Source: Chryseosolibacter histidinae (GTDB lineage: Bacteria > Bacteroidota > Bacteroidia > Cytophagales > Cyclobacteriaceae). Taken from it: DNA of 64,000 nucleotides. Positions 1-10,730 of this stretch are shown in pieces; positions within the stretch are counted from its first letter, which is position 1; the number at the start of each line of letters is the position of its first letter. Under the pieces are notes generated by a model that did not search any database, was not told the origin of the DNA, and saw only the letters and a list, made by a program, of their open reading frames with translations. The DNA is taken from positions 62,001 to 126,000 of the forward strand of contig NZ_JAHESF010000011.1 in the NCBI RefSeq assembly GCF_018598225.1, written 5' to 3'. The position numbers and the translations under genes are program-made.

Positions 1-2
1 GC

Positions 3-1577
3 ATCTCGAAGCTAAGAGAAGATGAGATCGGCTACCAGCACATCCAGAGCCTGAAGCAGGATGGCAAAAATGTGAGCTACATCATCAACGGAACAGTGCT
101 GGAGGTGACGTTGGCGAAAGCCCTTGTGCCCGGAGGAAAAACGGTGTTCGACATGACGTTCGAATCGCAGGTGCCCGTGCAGATCAGAAGGTCGGGACGG
201 AATAACAAGGAAGGCATCTCCTACTCCATGACACAGTGGTATCCGAAGATGGCCGAATATGATTTTCAGGGATGGCATGCTTACCAATATGTGGCGCGTG
301 AATTCCATGGCGTGTGGGGAGACTTTGACGTGAAGATCACCCTCGATCCCTCCTTCATGGTAGCGGGCACCGGCAAGCTTCAGAATGCCGACAAGATCGG
401 ATATGGTTACGAAAAAGCAGGCACCACGGTAAAAAGACCGGAAGGAAACCTGACGTGGCACTTCATCGCTAAAAATGTTCACGACTTTGCATGGGCTGCA
501 GATCCGGAATATGAGCACGAGAAACTCCAGGTACCTGGCGGACCCGAGCTGCATTACTTTTATCAGCCGGGCGCCAAGACCACTGAGGTATGGAAAAAAA
601 TGATGGAGTACGGCGTGCGCCATTTCGAGTTCATGAATAAAACCTTCGGCCAGTATCCGTACGACACTTATTCGATCATACAGGGTGGAGACGGCGGCAT
701 GGAGTACCCGATGTGCACGCTCATTACCGGAGAAAGAACTTTTGGCAGCCTCGTTGGCGTGATGGCCCACGAAGCCGCGCACAGCTGGTACCAGGGGGTG
801 CTCGCCTCCAATGAATCGTTGTATCCGTGGGTGGACGAAGGCTTCACCGATTTCGCCGCAAACGAGTCGATGGCTTTCATGTTCAATGAGACCGATCCTC
901 ACAAAGGAAGTTACGGCGGGTATTTCTCGCTCGTGAAAAGTGGTTTACAGGAGCCTGCCAGCCAGCACTCAGATCACTACAGCACCAACAGGGCTTATGG
1001 CACTGCGGCGTACAATATGGGTACCGTTTTTCTGCATCAGCTCAAGTACATCATTGGTGAGGAACAATTCTACCATGGCATGCGCCGGTATTACAACGCG
1101 TGGAAATTCAGACATCCCGAGCCGGAAGATTTCATCCGGATCATGGAAAAGGTTTCGGGCCTGCAACTGGCATGGTACCTGAACTACTGGATCAGTACCA
1201 CTAAACGTATCGACTACAACGTTAAAGCAGTAGTGGCTGCCGGTGACGAGACCATGGTAACACTGGAACGTGTGGGTGAGTTTCCCATGCCGGTAGACCT
1301 TCTGGTAACTTACAAGGACGGAAGCAAAGAGATGTATTATGTGCCCCTGAATGAAACCCTCGGCAACAAACCGGTGGAAGATAAGACCGTTCAGCGTTAC
1401 GATCTCCAGGCATGGCCCTGGGTAAATCCCACGTACACGCTGAGGATCAAACGCAGGGCCGCCGACGTTGCATCGGTTGAGATCGACCCCAGCCTTCGCC
1501 TGGCCGATATTGACCGGAAGAATAACAAGATCGACATGGCCCAGGCAATGAAGCCATACCAGGATCCGACTAAATAG
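3..1577 (+). CDS. M1 family metallopeptidase, 5'-truncated by window edge
   Basis: Zinc aminopeptidase of the gluzincin M1 family. The reading frame is open from base 3, so the start lies before the window and the GTG at 72 is internal; 524 residues are visible. The zinc motif HEAAH is encoded at 768-782. After 18 residues comes the third ligand, Glu, in WVDEGF (837-839), which is the HExxH-x18-E pattern of M1. Upstream, GGMEYP (693-710) takes the place of the family's GxMEN exopeptidase motif, with Tyr where Asn is usual. The Tyr of AYNMG further on fits the transition-state tyrosine. The last ~130 residues form a beta-rich tail. Members of this type in Bacteroidota are usually secreted or periplasmic, but the signal peptide is outside the window. 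The family call is secure; the substrate is unknown. Confidence 0.9.
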   Translation: MSKLREDEIGYQHIQSLKQDGKNVSYIINGTVLEVTLAKALVPGGKTVFDMTFESQVPVQIRRSGRNNKEGISYSMTQWYPKMAEYDFQGWHAYQYVAREFHGVWGDFDVKITLDPSFMVAGTGKLQNADKIGYGYEKAGTTVKRPEGNLTWHFIAKNVHDFAWAADPEYEHEKLQVPGGPELHYFYQPGAKTTEVWKKMMEYGVRHFEFMNKTFGQYPYDTYSIIQGGDGGMEYPMCTLITGERTFGSLVGVMAHEAAHSWYQGVLASNESLYPWVDEGFTDFAANESMAFMFNETDPHKGSYGGYFSLVKSGLQEPASQHSDHYSTNRAYGTAAYNMGTVFLHQLKYIIGEEQFYHGMRRYYNAWKFRHPEPEDFIRIMEKVSGLQLAWYLNYWISTTKRIDYNVKAVVAAGDETMVTLERVGEFPMPVDLLVTYKDGSKEMYYVPLNETLGNKPVEDKTVQRYDLQAWPWVNPTYTLRIKRRAADVASVEIDPSLRLADIDRKNNKIDMAQAMKPYQDPTK

Positions 1578-1580
1578 TCG

Positions 1581-3804
<2,224 letters not shown>

Positions 3805-3822
3805 TCTTGCCCCGGCGGTTTT

Positions 3823-3858
3823 CAACTTTAAACTTCTAACTTTAAACTTCTAACTTAG
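3823..3858. repeat. TTTAAACTTC word repeat
   Basis: The gap after ligA holds three near-identical steps of AACTTTAAACTTCTAACTTT with no matching opposite arm. This is the same vocabulary as the outer arms at 1581-1600 and 1741-1779 and the tail at 9390-9411. Confidence 0.6.
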
Positions 3859-3862
3859 GCCG

Positions 3863-4369
3863 ATGAAGCTGAGTTTTCTGAAATATAAAACGAACGCCCA
3901 CCTCCGGCGCAACAAAGCCGAACGCATCAGCCTGCCCTATAAACAGGCCATGAACATAGGTATTATCTTCAGCGTAGAAGACAAGGCCAAGCATGACCTG
4001 GTGAAGGATTTCATCAGACACCTCGAGCATGATGGCAAACATGTAAAGGTGATGTCTTTCCTGCCCAGGCACAAAGACAACTATGAGTTCATGTTCGACT
4101 TCTTCACAGAAAGAGACCTCTCGTTCTGGGGCAACATTACCTCCTCGTCCGCTACCAGCTTTGCCGATACACCGTTCGATTTCCTGTTTTACATCGACAC
4201 CACACCGAACCCACTTATTTTAAACCTGGTGGCCCAGAGCAAGGCACGTTGCCGGATCGGCAAATTCTGGGAACAGGGAATGGATTTCTTCGAGATGATG
4301 ATCGAAAGCGGCAATGGTGTGAAATCGCTGATCGATGAAATGTACAAGTACACCCGGGCTTTGAAATGA
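3863..4369 (+). CDS. DUF6913-like hypothetical protein
   Basis: A soluble protein of 168 residues with no signal peptide or membrane segment. The N-terminus is basic (KYKTNAHLRRNKAER), followed by an alternating alpha/beta pattern with a Rossmann-like strand (NIGIIFSVED), FPFDFLFYIDT-like hydrophobic strands in the middle, and an amphipathic C-terminal helix (GVKSLIDEMYKYTRAL). I recognise it as the small Bacteroidota-specific family that often sits beside ligA and dapA, which I recall as DUF6913; the number is from memory. No catalytic motif is visible and no function is proposed. It is 58 bp after ligA and 113 bp before dapA, which has its own promoter. Confidence 0.7.
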   Translation: MKLSFLKYKTNAHLRRNKAERISLPYKQAMNIGIIFSVEDKAKHDLVKDFIRHLEHDGKHVKVMSFLPRHKDNYEFMFDFFTERDLSFWGNITSSSATSFADTPFDFLFYIDTTPNPLILNLVAQSKARCRIGKFWEQGMDFFEMMIESGNGVKSLIDEMYKYTRALK

Positions 4370-4410
4370 AAAGGAGTAAGAATTAAGGAGTAAGTAGTAA
4401 GAAGAGGAGG
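4370..4410. repeat. AGGAGTAAG word repeat
   Basis: Directly after the TGA of the preceding gene there are four degenerate steps of AAGGAGTAAGAATT / AAGGAGTAAGTAG / TAAGAAGAGG. The complementary vocabulary (CTCCTTACTCCTGG) appears at 59380-59411. Only one arm is present here. Confidence 0.5.
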
Positions 4411-4412
4411 CA

Positions 4413-4442
4413 TTGTAACTTCCTGATTTTCCCCTATACTTG
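4413..4442 (+). promoter_or_regulatory. predicted dapA promoter (Bacteroidota type)
   Basis: TTG at 4413-4415, a 19-base spacer, then TATACTTG at 4435-4442, which matches the Bacteroidota -33/-7 pattern TTTG / TAnnTTTG with one mismatch in the -7 box. Transcription would start near 4449, leaving a leader of about 34 bases before the dapA ATG at 4483. Confidence 0.55.
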
Positions 4443-4482
4443 GCGAAATTTTATTACCCTAACCCATTAATTCTCTAACCCA

Positions 4483-5358
4483 ATGAAAAAATTGTATGGA
4501 ACCGGTGTGGCCCTCGTAACCCCATTTGATGAAAACCTGAAAGTGGATTACAAGGCGCTTAAAAAGCTGCTTCGTCATACGGCCAGGGGTACGGATTACT
4601 ACGTTGTGATGGGCACTACAGGGGAGTCTGTCACCGTCACCGAGGAAGAGAAAGAAGAGATCCTGAGCTTCGTCAAAGATAATAACGATGCTTCGCTACC
4701 GATTGTTTATGGCATTGGCGGCAACAACACCCAGCACGTGCTCGAGGCCATTGCTTCCACTAACCTCAAAGGAGTTGACGCCCTGCTTTCTGTAAGCCCA
4801 TACTACAACAAACCCCCACAAGAAGGGATCTACCAACACTTCAAAGCTGTTGCAGATGCTTCTCCCGTGCCGGTGATCCTGTATAACGTTCCCGGAAGAA
4901 CATCGTCGAACCTTACCGCAGAAACCACCCTGCGCCTCGCCCAGCACACCAACATCGTTGGTATCAAAGAGGCATCGGGCAATCTCGAACAATGTATGAG
5001 GATCGCGCGCGATATGCCGAAAGATTTCCTCCTGATCTCCGGCGACGACATGCTGACCGTTCCCCTCTACGCCATCGGAGGCAAGGGTGTGATCTCAGTG
5101 CTGGCGAATGCGTACCCTGTGATCTTCAAAAAAATGAAGGAATTGAGCTTTTCCGGAGATTTTAGCAAGGCCAGTCGTGAGCTCTTCAAACTTCTGGACA
5201 TCAACGGTCCCATGTATGAAGAAGGGAACCCTGTAGGATTAAAGGCACTTTTGTCAGAAATGGGCATTTGCGGCAGCCACGTCAGATTACCCCTTGCAGG
5301 AGCTTCGGGATCCCTGCAGAAGAGAATTGCAGGTCTTTACCAGTCTTTAAAGAAGTAG
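4483..5358 (+). CDS. dapA: 4-hydroxy-tetrahydrodipicolinate synthase
   Basis: Condenses pyruvate with aspartate semialdehyde in the lysine and diaminopimelate pathway, in the cytoplasm. The 291 residues form a complete TIM barrel of the DapA/NanA class I aldolase family. The Schiff-base lysine is Lys162 in GIKEASGN. The catalytic tyrosine is Tyr134 in LYNVPGRT, and the GTTGES loop carries Thr45/Thr46. LLSVSPYYNKPPQEG (from about residue 101) is the family signature. The gene looks monocistronic, with a promoter at 4413-4442 and a terminator at 5366-5400. The spacing to the neighbouring gene and the conserved Thr-Thr-Tyr triad favour DapA over NanA-like relatives. Confidence 0.96.
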   Translation: MKKLYGTGVALVTPFDENLKVDYKALKKLLRHTARGTDYYVVMGTTGESVTVTEEEKEEILSFVKDNNDASLPIVYGIGGNNTQHVLEAIASTNLKGVDALLSVSPYYNKPPQEGIYQHFKAVADASPVPVILYNVPGRTSSNLTAETTLRLAQHTNIVGIKEASGNLEQCMRIARDMPKDFLLISGDDMLTVPLYAIGGKGVISVLANAYPVIFKKMKELSFSGDFSKASRELFKLLDINGPMYEEGNPVGLKALLSEMGICGSHVRLPLAGASGSLQKRIAGLYQSLKK

Positions 5359-5365
5359 AAAAAGT

Positions 5366-5400
5366 AAGGGACAGCTCCCGGACGGGGGCTATCCCTTTTT
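5366..5400 (+). terminator. rho-independent terminator of dapA
   Basis: GGGACAGCTCCCG pairs with CGGGGGCTATCCC across a two-base loop, with one mismatch and one G-U pair, followed by TTTTT. It lies 8 bases after the dapA stop. Confidence 0.85.
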
Positions 5401-5438
5401 GATGCTTTATAGAAACTCAAAAAAAGAGAACAACAGCC

Positions 5439-5618
5439 TTAAGACGCTTTATTCTTAATCTCCTGAACCTCTGCCCTGATTGCCTGAGCCAGGTTTTTAA
5501 GGTCTTGCATGCCCTTTCTTACCCGGGTTCCTGCAGCGCTGTTGCCTTTGTTATAAAATTTGTCAGCGTCACCTTCCAGTGAAGCAATAAGGCTTTTGAG
5601 CTCTTCAAACTTTTGCAT
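5439..5618 (-). CDS. histone H1-like small protein
   Basis: A 59-residue ORF on the minus strand beginning MQKFEELKSL. It is mostly helical and carries the block GTRVRKGMQDLKNLAQ (about residues 30-45), which I recognise from the small Bacteroidota proteins annotated as histone H1 or Hc1-like. The chlamydial Hc1 N-terminal half has the same pattern, but the lysine-rich tail is absent here. A role in nucleoid binding is inferred from the family name only. It stands alone: the next gene upstream on the same strand is 84 bp away, and that AT-rich gap contains TTAATTTG, a near -7 box. No other frame in this interval is coding-like. Confidence 0.8.
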   Translation of the reverse strand: MQKFEELKSLIASLEGDADKFYNKGNSAAGTRVRKGMQDLKNLAQAIRAEVQEIKNKAS

Positions 5619-5702
5619 TGTATTAGGTTTTTAAATTAAAAATTAGTTTCCTATGCCAAATTAAATAAAAACCTTAGAAAACAACCCAAAAAGGCGTTTT
5701 TT

Positions 5703-6959
5703 TTACAGTCCCTTGGTCACTGACACGAGCACTTCTTCCTTATAAAATCCGCTGTCGAGCTTCTCTTTCAGCTTCGAAAATGCCGTCAAAGTTTCCTCAA
5801 CATCGGCAATAGTATGCGCCGCCGTAGGGATGATCCGGAACATGATAACATCCTTAGGCACAACCGGGTATATCACCACAGAGCAGAAAATACCGAAATT
5901 CTCGCGGAGGTCCATTGACATATTGGCAGCTTCGCCTACCCCACCCTTGAAGAGCACGGGCGTTACCGGCGATGTAGTGCTGCCCAGGTAGAAGCCTCTT
6001 TCGCGCAGGCCATTTTGCATGGCATTCACAACTTTCCAGAGGTTTGCCCTCAGCTCAGGTTTGGTTTTGAGCAGCTCCAGGCGCTTCATACCACCCATTA
6101 CCAAAGTCATCGGGAGGCTCTTTGCATAGATCTGCGAACGCACGCTGTATCTCAGGTACTTAAGGATCCTTTTGTCACCGGCTACGAACGCGCCAATGCT
6201 GGCCATTGATTTGGCAAAAGTGGAGAAGTACAGGTCGACCTGGTCCTGAACACCTTGCTCCTCACCTACGCCGGCACCTGTTTTACCCATGGTTCCAAAA
6301 CCGTGAGCATCGTCTACAAACAGACGGAAATTGTATTTTTTCTTCAGTGCTGTTACACCTTTCAGATCGCCCTGCTTACCCGACATACCGAACACACCTT
6401 CTGTGATCACCAGGATACCGCCGCCCGTTTCGTCGGCAAGTTTCGTGGCGCGCTGAAGCTGCTTTTCAAGGCTCTCCATATCGTTGTGCGAATACACGAA
6501 ACGTTTACCCATGTGCAGGCGAACGCCGTCTATGATGCAGGCGTGGGACTCAGCGTCATATACGATAACGTCCTTGCGGTCAACCAAAGCATCGATGATC
6601 GATACCACTCCCTGGTAGCCATAATTGAGCAGCATGGCATCTTCCTTCTGCACAAATTCCGCAAGCTGCCGTTCAAATTCGAGGTGATGTACCGAGTTGC
6701 CAGACATCATACGGGCACCCATGGGAAGGGCCATGCCGTACTGAGCGGCCGCGTCAGCATCGGCCTTGCGCACTTCGGGATGATTGGCTAAGCCGAGGTA
6801 GTTATTCAAACTCCAGTTAAGCACAGTTTTACCATTGAATTTCATCCGCGGGCCGATCTCCCCCTCCAGCTTAGGGAAGAAAAAGTAATCATCGGGAAGA
6901 TGTGAGTATTTGGCCAGAGGGCCGGCTTCCATTCTTAGCTTTTCAAATAAGTCTACCAT
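5703..6959 (-). CDS. alpha-oxoamine synthase (serine palmitoyltransferase-like)
   Basis: PLP-dependent enzyme that condenses an amino acid with an acyl thioester, with loss of CO2. The 418 residues show all landmarks of the KBL/AONS/SPT family: the PLP-stacking His139 in ESHACIID, the Asp216 and His219 of VDDAHGFG, and the Schiff-base Lys250 in STFAKSMASIG. The N-terminus (LNWSLNNYLGLANHPEV) is also typical. In Bacteroidota this subtype is annotated variously as serine palmitoyltransferase, glycine C-acetyltransferase or 8-amino-7-oxononanoate synthase. No bioB/bioD or tdh genes are nearby, so biotin or threonine breakdown is not supported. Sphingolipid synthesis, or the related sulfonolipid (capnine) pathway using cysteate, is the likelier role, but the substrate cannot be read from sequence. 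Confidence 0.85.
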   Translation of the reverse strand: MVDLFEKLRMEAGPLAKYSHLPDDYFFFPKLEGEIGPRMKFNGKTVLNWSLNNYLGLANHPEVRKADADAAAQYGMALPMGARMMSGNSVHHLEFERQLAEFVQKEDAMLLNYGYQGVVSIIDALVDRKDVIVYDAESHACIIDGVRLHMGKRFVYSHNDMESLEKQLQRATKLADETGGGILVITEGVFGMSGKQGDLKGVTALKKKYNFRLFVDDAHGFGTMGKTGAGVGEEQGVQDQVDLYFSTFAKSMASIGAFVAGDKRILKYLRYSVRSQIYAKSLPMTLVMGGMKRLELLKTKPELRANLWKVVNAMQNGLRERGFYLGSTTSPVTPVLFKGGVGEAANMSMDLRENFGIFCSVVIYPVVPKDVIMFRIIPTAAHTIADVEETLTAFSKLKEKLDSGFYKEEVLVSVTKGL

Positions 6960-7098
6960 TGCTACAAGTCGGTTATTTATTGCCGCAAAAATAAGTAAAA
7001 AAGCTATAATTTTATCGATGCCGGGCCGATTAGTAAGCGGCTATTGGATGTTAGGTTTCGTTTAAAAATGATAGATTTGTTTGATAATTTCGGGAGTT

Positions 7099-7362
7099 AT
7101 GGAAGCGATACGGAAAATAGTAACGGTGAAAGACAATGTTCTGGTTAAACTGCCAGACAGCTATAACAATAAAAAAGTTGAAGTCATCATTATGCCCGTC
7201 GATGAATTCCAAGCACAAACCTCCGCTCCTTACACTGTTCAGGAAGAAAAAGCAGGCTATCATAAAAACTTTTACGGCTCCATCAAGTTAGGGATGACCG
7301 TTGAGCAAATAGATAAAGAATTAAAGGCGCTGAGAGACGAATGGGAAAGAGATATCTCTTAG
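7099..7362 (+). CDS. putative antitoxin of a PIN-domain TA pair
   Basis: An 87-residue protein. The first ~35 residues form a beta-rich module (IRKIVTVKDNVLVKLPDSY ... VEVIIMPVDEF) like the short AbrB/DUF2281-type antitoxins. The C-terminal half is helical (GMTVEQIDKELKALRDEWERD), as expected for a toxin-wrapping tail. Its last 22 bases overlap the PIN-toxin gene, a typical antitoxin-first arrangement. I chose the ATG at 7099; an in-frame TTG at 7081 would add six residues. The role rests on context more than on any strong family motif. Confidence 0.7.
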   Translation: MEAIRKIVTVKDNVLVKLPDSYNNKKVEVIIMPVDEFQAQTSAPYTVQEEKAGYHKNFYGSIKLGMTVEQIDKELKALRDEWERDIS

Positions 7363-7733
7363 ATACCAACATCATCATTTATTATCTAGGAGGTGTTTTA
7401 CCTGAACCAACCCGGCAGTTTACAGACAAAGTTCTCATGCACCAGGCCAATCTATCCGTCATTTCAAGGATCGAATTACTCTCCTGGATCTCCCTCACAC
7501 AGACAGCACTCGATCAATTGAACGAATTCGTTGACAACGATAACGTCATCGGACTGGAGGATGAAATTATCCGCAACACGATCCTGGTCGGAAAGCATAA
7601 CAAGAAAGTAAAGTTGCCTGACGCCATCATTGCAGCGACGTGTCTCACGCACAACCTCACGCTGACCTCACGAAATAAATCCGATTTCAAGGACATCACG
7701 GGCCTTGATCTCATAAACCCTTTTGATCTTTAA
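7341..7733 (+). CDS. vapC: PIN-domain toxin (VapC-like ribonuclease)
   Basis: A 130-residue PIN-domain protein. The acidic metal-binding residues are in place: Asp8 in YLLDTNIIIYYL, Glu45 in SRIELLSW, Asp94 in KLPDAIIAAT, and Asp115 in the NKSDF segment near the end. VapC toxins cleave tRNA or rRNA in a Mg-dependent way when the antitoxin is lost. The gene starts inside the antitoxin and ends 6 bp before accC. The close accC spacing suggests possible read-through, but nothing ties the pair functionally to fatty-acid synthesis. The gene is intact. Confidence 0.9.
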   Translation: MGKRYLLDTNIIIYYLGGVLPEPTRQFTDKVLMHQANLSVISRIELLSWISLTQTALDQLNEFVDNDNVIGLEDEIIRNTILVGKHNKKVKLPDAIIAATCLTHNLTLTSRNKSDFKDITGLDLINPFDL

Positions 7734-7739
7734 CCAGAC

Positions 7740-9230
7740 ATGACTAAAATCAAAAAAATACTCGTAGCCAACCGCGGAGAAATTTCACTACGTGTGATGC
7801 GCAGCGCCAAAGAGCTGGGCATCCGCACCGTTGCCGTTTATAGCGAAGCCGATCGCCAGGCGTTGCACGTGCGCTACGCAGACGAGGCGGTCTGCATCGG
7901 TCCTCCTCCTTCTTCAGAATCGTACCTGAGAATAGAGAAGATCATCGCGGCAGCCAAACAAACCGGTGCCGATGCCATTCACCCCGGCTACGGTTTCCTT
8001 TCAGAGAACGAAGACTTTGCGCAGGCCTGCCACGATGCCGGCATCATCTTCATCGGCCCTTCGGCCAAAGCTATCGAGCTGATGGGGAGCAAGCTCGCCG
8101 CGAAGGCTGCGGTGGCAAAGTTCAACGTGCCGCTGGTGCCCGGAACATCTGAGCCCATCACTGACGTGAATGCCGCGAAAAAGATCGCCACCCAGATCGG
8201 ATACCCCGTGCTGATCAAGGCGAGCGCCGGTGGTGGTGGCAAGGGCATGCGCGTGGTAGAGCAGGACGAAGATTTCCAGGAACAAATGGAGCGCGCCATC
8301 AGCGAGGCCACCTCTGCTTTCGGCGATGGGTCGGTGTTCATCGAAAAATATATCACCCGGCCCCGCCACATCGAGTTCCAGATCTTTGGCGATCAGCATG
8401 GCAACGTGGTTCACCTGTTTGAAAGAGAGTGCTCCATTCAGCGCCGCCATCAGAAAGTGGTGGAAGAAGCACCCTCTTCCGTGCTCACGCCTGCCAAAAG
8501 ACAAGCCATGGGTGAAGCGGCGATCAACGTAGCCCGGTCGTGTGGTTACTACGGCGCAGGTACCGTGGAGTTCATCCTCGACGACAAGATGAACTTCTAT
8601 TTCCTGGAAATGAACACACGCCTGCAGGTGGAGCACCCGGTCACAGAAGAGATCACAGGAATCGATCTTGTGAAGCTGCAGATCCGCATTGCCGAAGGAG
8701 AGAAAATACCTTTTAAGCAGGAAGACCTGCGCATGAGCGGACACGCTGTTGAAGTGCGCGTGTATGCCGAAGATCCCGCCAATAATTTTTTACCCGACAT
8801 CGGAACGTTAAAGACATACAAGAGACCGCAGGGCAATGGCATCCGCGTAGACGACGGCTTTGAGCAGGGCATGGACATTCCCTTTTACTATGACCCCATG
8901 ATCGCCAAGCTTATCTGCCGCGCTGACACCCGTGAGGCTGCGATCGAAAAAATGATCAGAGCCATCGATGAGTACGAGATCACCGGACTGGAGACCACGC
9001 TGGGCTTCTGCCGTTTTGTAATGCAGCACGAAGCCTTCCGCTCCGGCAATTTCGATACGCGTTTTGTGGAGAACTACTTCAAGCCAGCAGCGCTGCCGTT
9101 GTCAGGTAACGACTACGAAGCCCTCATCGCAGCACTCGTATCGGTAAACCTCACGGAACAGGCGAAGACAAGCCAGAACGTGCCCGCGGAGAAACAACCG
9201 GTGAGCCTTTGGAGGAAGAACCGACTCTAA
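7740..9230 (+). CDS. accC: biotin carboxylase (acetyl-CoA carboxylase subunit type)
   Basis: ATP-grasp biotin carboxylase, which carboxylates biotin on a carrier protein using ATP and bicarbonate. The N-terminal segment KILVANRGEISLRVMRSAK is the family signature. The ATP-grasp loop SAGGGGKGMRVV, the ERECSIQRRHQKV stretch, FLEMNTRLQVEHPVTE and a C-terminal biotin-carboxylase domain are complete. At 496 residues it is about 45 longer than typical AccC, with a low-complexity tail (EQAKTSQNVPAEKQPVS). Tails like this are seen in Bacteroidota copies belonging to acyl-CoA (propionyl-CoA) carboxylases. No accB/BCCP gene is adjacent, so the partner is encoded elsewhere and the exact acyl-CoA is undetermined. 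Confidence 0.93.
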   Translation: MTKIKKILVANRGEISLRVMRSAKELGIRTVAVYSEADRQALHVRYADEAVCIGPPPSSESYLRIEKIIAAAKQTGADAIHPGYGFLSENEDFAQACHDAGIIFIGPSAKAIELMGSKLAAKAAVAKFNVPLVPGTSEPITDVNAAKKIATQIGYPVLIKASAGGGGKGMRVVEQDEDFQEQMERAISEATSAFGDGSVFIEKYITRPRHIEFQIFGDQHGNVVHLFERECSIQRRHQKVVEEAPSSVLTPAKRQAMGEAAINVARSCGYYGAGTVEFILDDKMNFYFLEMNTRLQVEHPVTEEITGIDLVKLQIRIAEGEKIPFKQEDLRMSGHAVEVRVYAEDPANNFLPDIGTLKTYKRPQGNGIRVDDGFEQGMDIPFYYDPMIAKLICRADTREAAIEKMIRAIDEYEITGLETTLGFCRFVMQHEAFRSGNFDTRFVENYFKPAALPLSGNDYEALIAALVSVNLTEQAKTSQNVPAEKQPVSLWRKNRL

Positions 9231-9233
9231 ATT

Positions 9234-9411
9234 GTTGCCAGTTGCCAGTTACCGGTTGCCGGGTTAGTACTGTGTATCGTATTAGGAGGCGCGTCCCATC
9301 AAAGAAATTACAAACAATGAATCGAAGTCAACTCCTGAATAATTGTCCTCGCCAAACTGGCAACCGGCAACCGGTAACCGGCAACCAATCTTTAACTTCA
9401 AACTTCAAACG
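9234..9411. repeat. composite inverted repeat (AACTGGCAACCGG words)
   Basis: The left arm, 9234-9262, is GTTGCCAGTTGCCAGTTACCGGTTGCCGG written as word repeats. The right arm, 9354-9387, is its complement with an extra word, and is followed by TTTAACTTCAAACTTCAAAC at 9390-9411. The ~90-base loop between them has no recognisable content. The vocabulary is the same as at 1581-1779 and 27564-27732. Confidence 0.75.
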
Positions 9412-9422
9412 ATCAACCCCCC

Positions 9423-10730
9423 ATGGCTGAGATCCTGCCATTCCGTGCCTGGCGTTACAACCGCGAGCTGTCGCGTAACATTGACGAGCTCACGTCACCA
9501 CTGTTTGACGTAGTTTCTGAAAGACAACGTAAGGCGCTCTATCAGAATCCTTACAACAGCATACACCTGTCGGTACCCGTACAACCCGATCCTGCTGAGC
9601 ATGCCGCCGCGCTGCTGGAGCAATGGAAAGACGATGGCTCTATCGTACAAGATAAACTGCCGGGCATCTACGTTTATTATCAGTACTTCAAGCTGGCCAA
9701 TTCCCCGAAAGCTTATTGTCGCAAGGGGTTCATCTGCCACATCCGCACTTACGACTGGTCTGAAAACGTTATTCTGCGTCACGAGAACACCATACCGAAG
9801 GCTGTGAACGACAGGATCGAGCTGCTCGAAAAAACAGAGCTCCAGGTAAGCGCCACCCACGGCCTCTATACCGACCCTGATTTCGAACTGGAGAAGCTGA
9901 TGGATGAAGCTATCACGGTTCCGATCTACGAAACGGAAGACTACCAGGGGGTACGTGACGTGCTGGCGGTGATCCACGATGAGAAGGCCATCCGCAGATT
10001 CATGAACGTGATCCGCGACAAGAACATCATCCTGGCAGACGGACATCACCGTTACGAGGGGTCGCTGATCTACAAGCACAAAATGCTGAAGGCACATCCC
10101 GGCGCCACGGGTAACGAAGGTTTCAACTATCACCTCATGTACCTTACCAACACGGAGGCTGACGACCTGCGCATCCTTCCCACGCACCGCCTTATCACGG
10201 GCATCGCTTCGTTCAATGAGGAAACCATTCTTCAAAAGTTAGAAGCCGACTTTATCATCAAACCCGTTGAAGACAGCGATACCCTGAATGAGATCATCGC
10301 CGGCAAGCCGTGGGCCTTCGGTCTTATGTTCAGGGAGAACGCGTACAAGATCAGGCTGAAGCCCGAATCGCTGCACAAAATAACCTGGCCTTTTCCGGAA
10401 GAGATCAAAAAGCTCGACCTTACCATCATGCACTATTTCATCATTGAAAAAGCGTTGGGCATACCGGGCAAAGACCAGCGCCAGAGCGAGAACATCATGT
10501 TCGACCGCAGCTTTTCAGATTGCCTGAAAAAAGTGATCAAGGAAGAAGCGCAGATGGCCATCATCACCAACGAGGTGTCTATTGACGATGTTAAAAAAGT
10601 TTGTTACAGCGGGTACACCATGCCGCAGAAATCAACCTACTTTTATCCCAAAGTGATCTGCGGATTTTTATTTAGCTCCGTGAAGGAGGAGGAATTCCGT
10701 GAACCCATTTATTCACCGTTTGTAAAATGA
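9423..10730 (+). CDS. DUF1015 family protein
   Basis: A 435-residue soluble protein of the DUF1015 family. The motifs I recognise are the N-terminal PFRAWRYN, the ERQRKALYQNPYNSIHL block, and the central ILADGHHRYEGSLIYK (about residues 199-214). That last motif gives the family a presumed active-site His-His-Arg. The biochemical function is unsettled. The stop overlaps the maf start by 4 bp (ATGA), so the two are likely translated together. The start at 9423 directly follows the composite repeat. Confidence 0.9.
   Translation: MAEILPFRAWRYNRELSRNIDELTSPLFDVVSERQRKALYQNPYNSIHLSVPVQPDPAEHAAALLEQWKDDGSIVQDKLPGIYVYYQYFKLANSPKAYCRKGFICHIRTYDWSENVILRHENTIPKAVNDRIELLEKTELQVSATHGLYTDPDFELEKLMDEAITVPIYETEDYQGVRDVLAVIHDEKAIRRFMNVIRDKNIILADGHHRYEGSLIYKHKMLKAHPGATGNEGFNYHLMYLTNTEADDLRILPTHRLITGIASFNEETILQKLEADFIIKPVEDSDTLNEIIAGKPWAFGLMFRENAYKIRLKPESLHKITWPFPEEIKKLDLTIMHYFIIEKALGIPGKDQRQSENIMFDRSFSDCLKKVIKEEAQMAIITNEVSIDDVKKVCYSGYTMPQKSTYFYPKVICGFLFSSVKEEEFREPIYSPFVK

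Noticed and set aside
12-902. Long antisense frame opposite the M1 peptidase
   Set aside because: Complement of a well-supported gene; the predicted protein has no family features.
5703-6959. BioF (8-amino-7-oxononanoate synthase) or Kbl
   Set aside because: The family core is shared, but no biotin or threonine-degradation neighbours exist and the N-terminus matches the Bacteroidota SPT-like subgroup, so only the family was named.
7740-9230. Pyruvate carboxylase N-terminal half
   Set aside because: The frame ends after the biotin-carboxylase domain and no carboxyltransferase domain follows.
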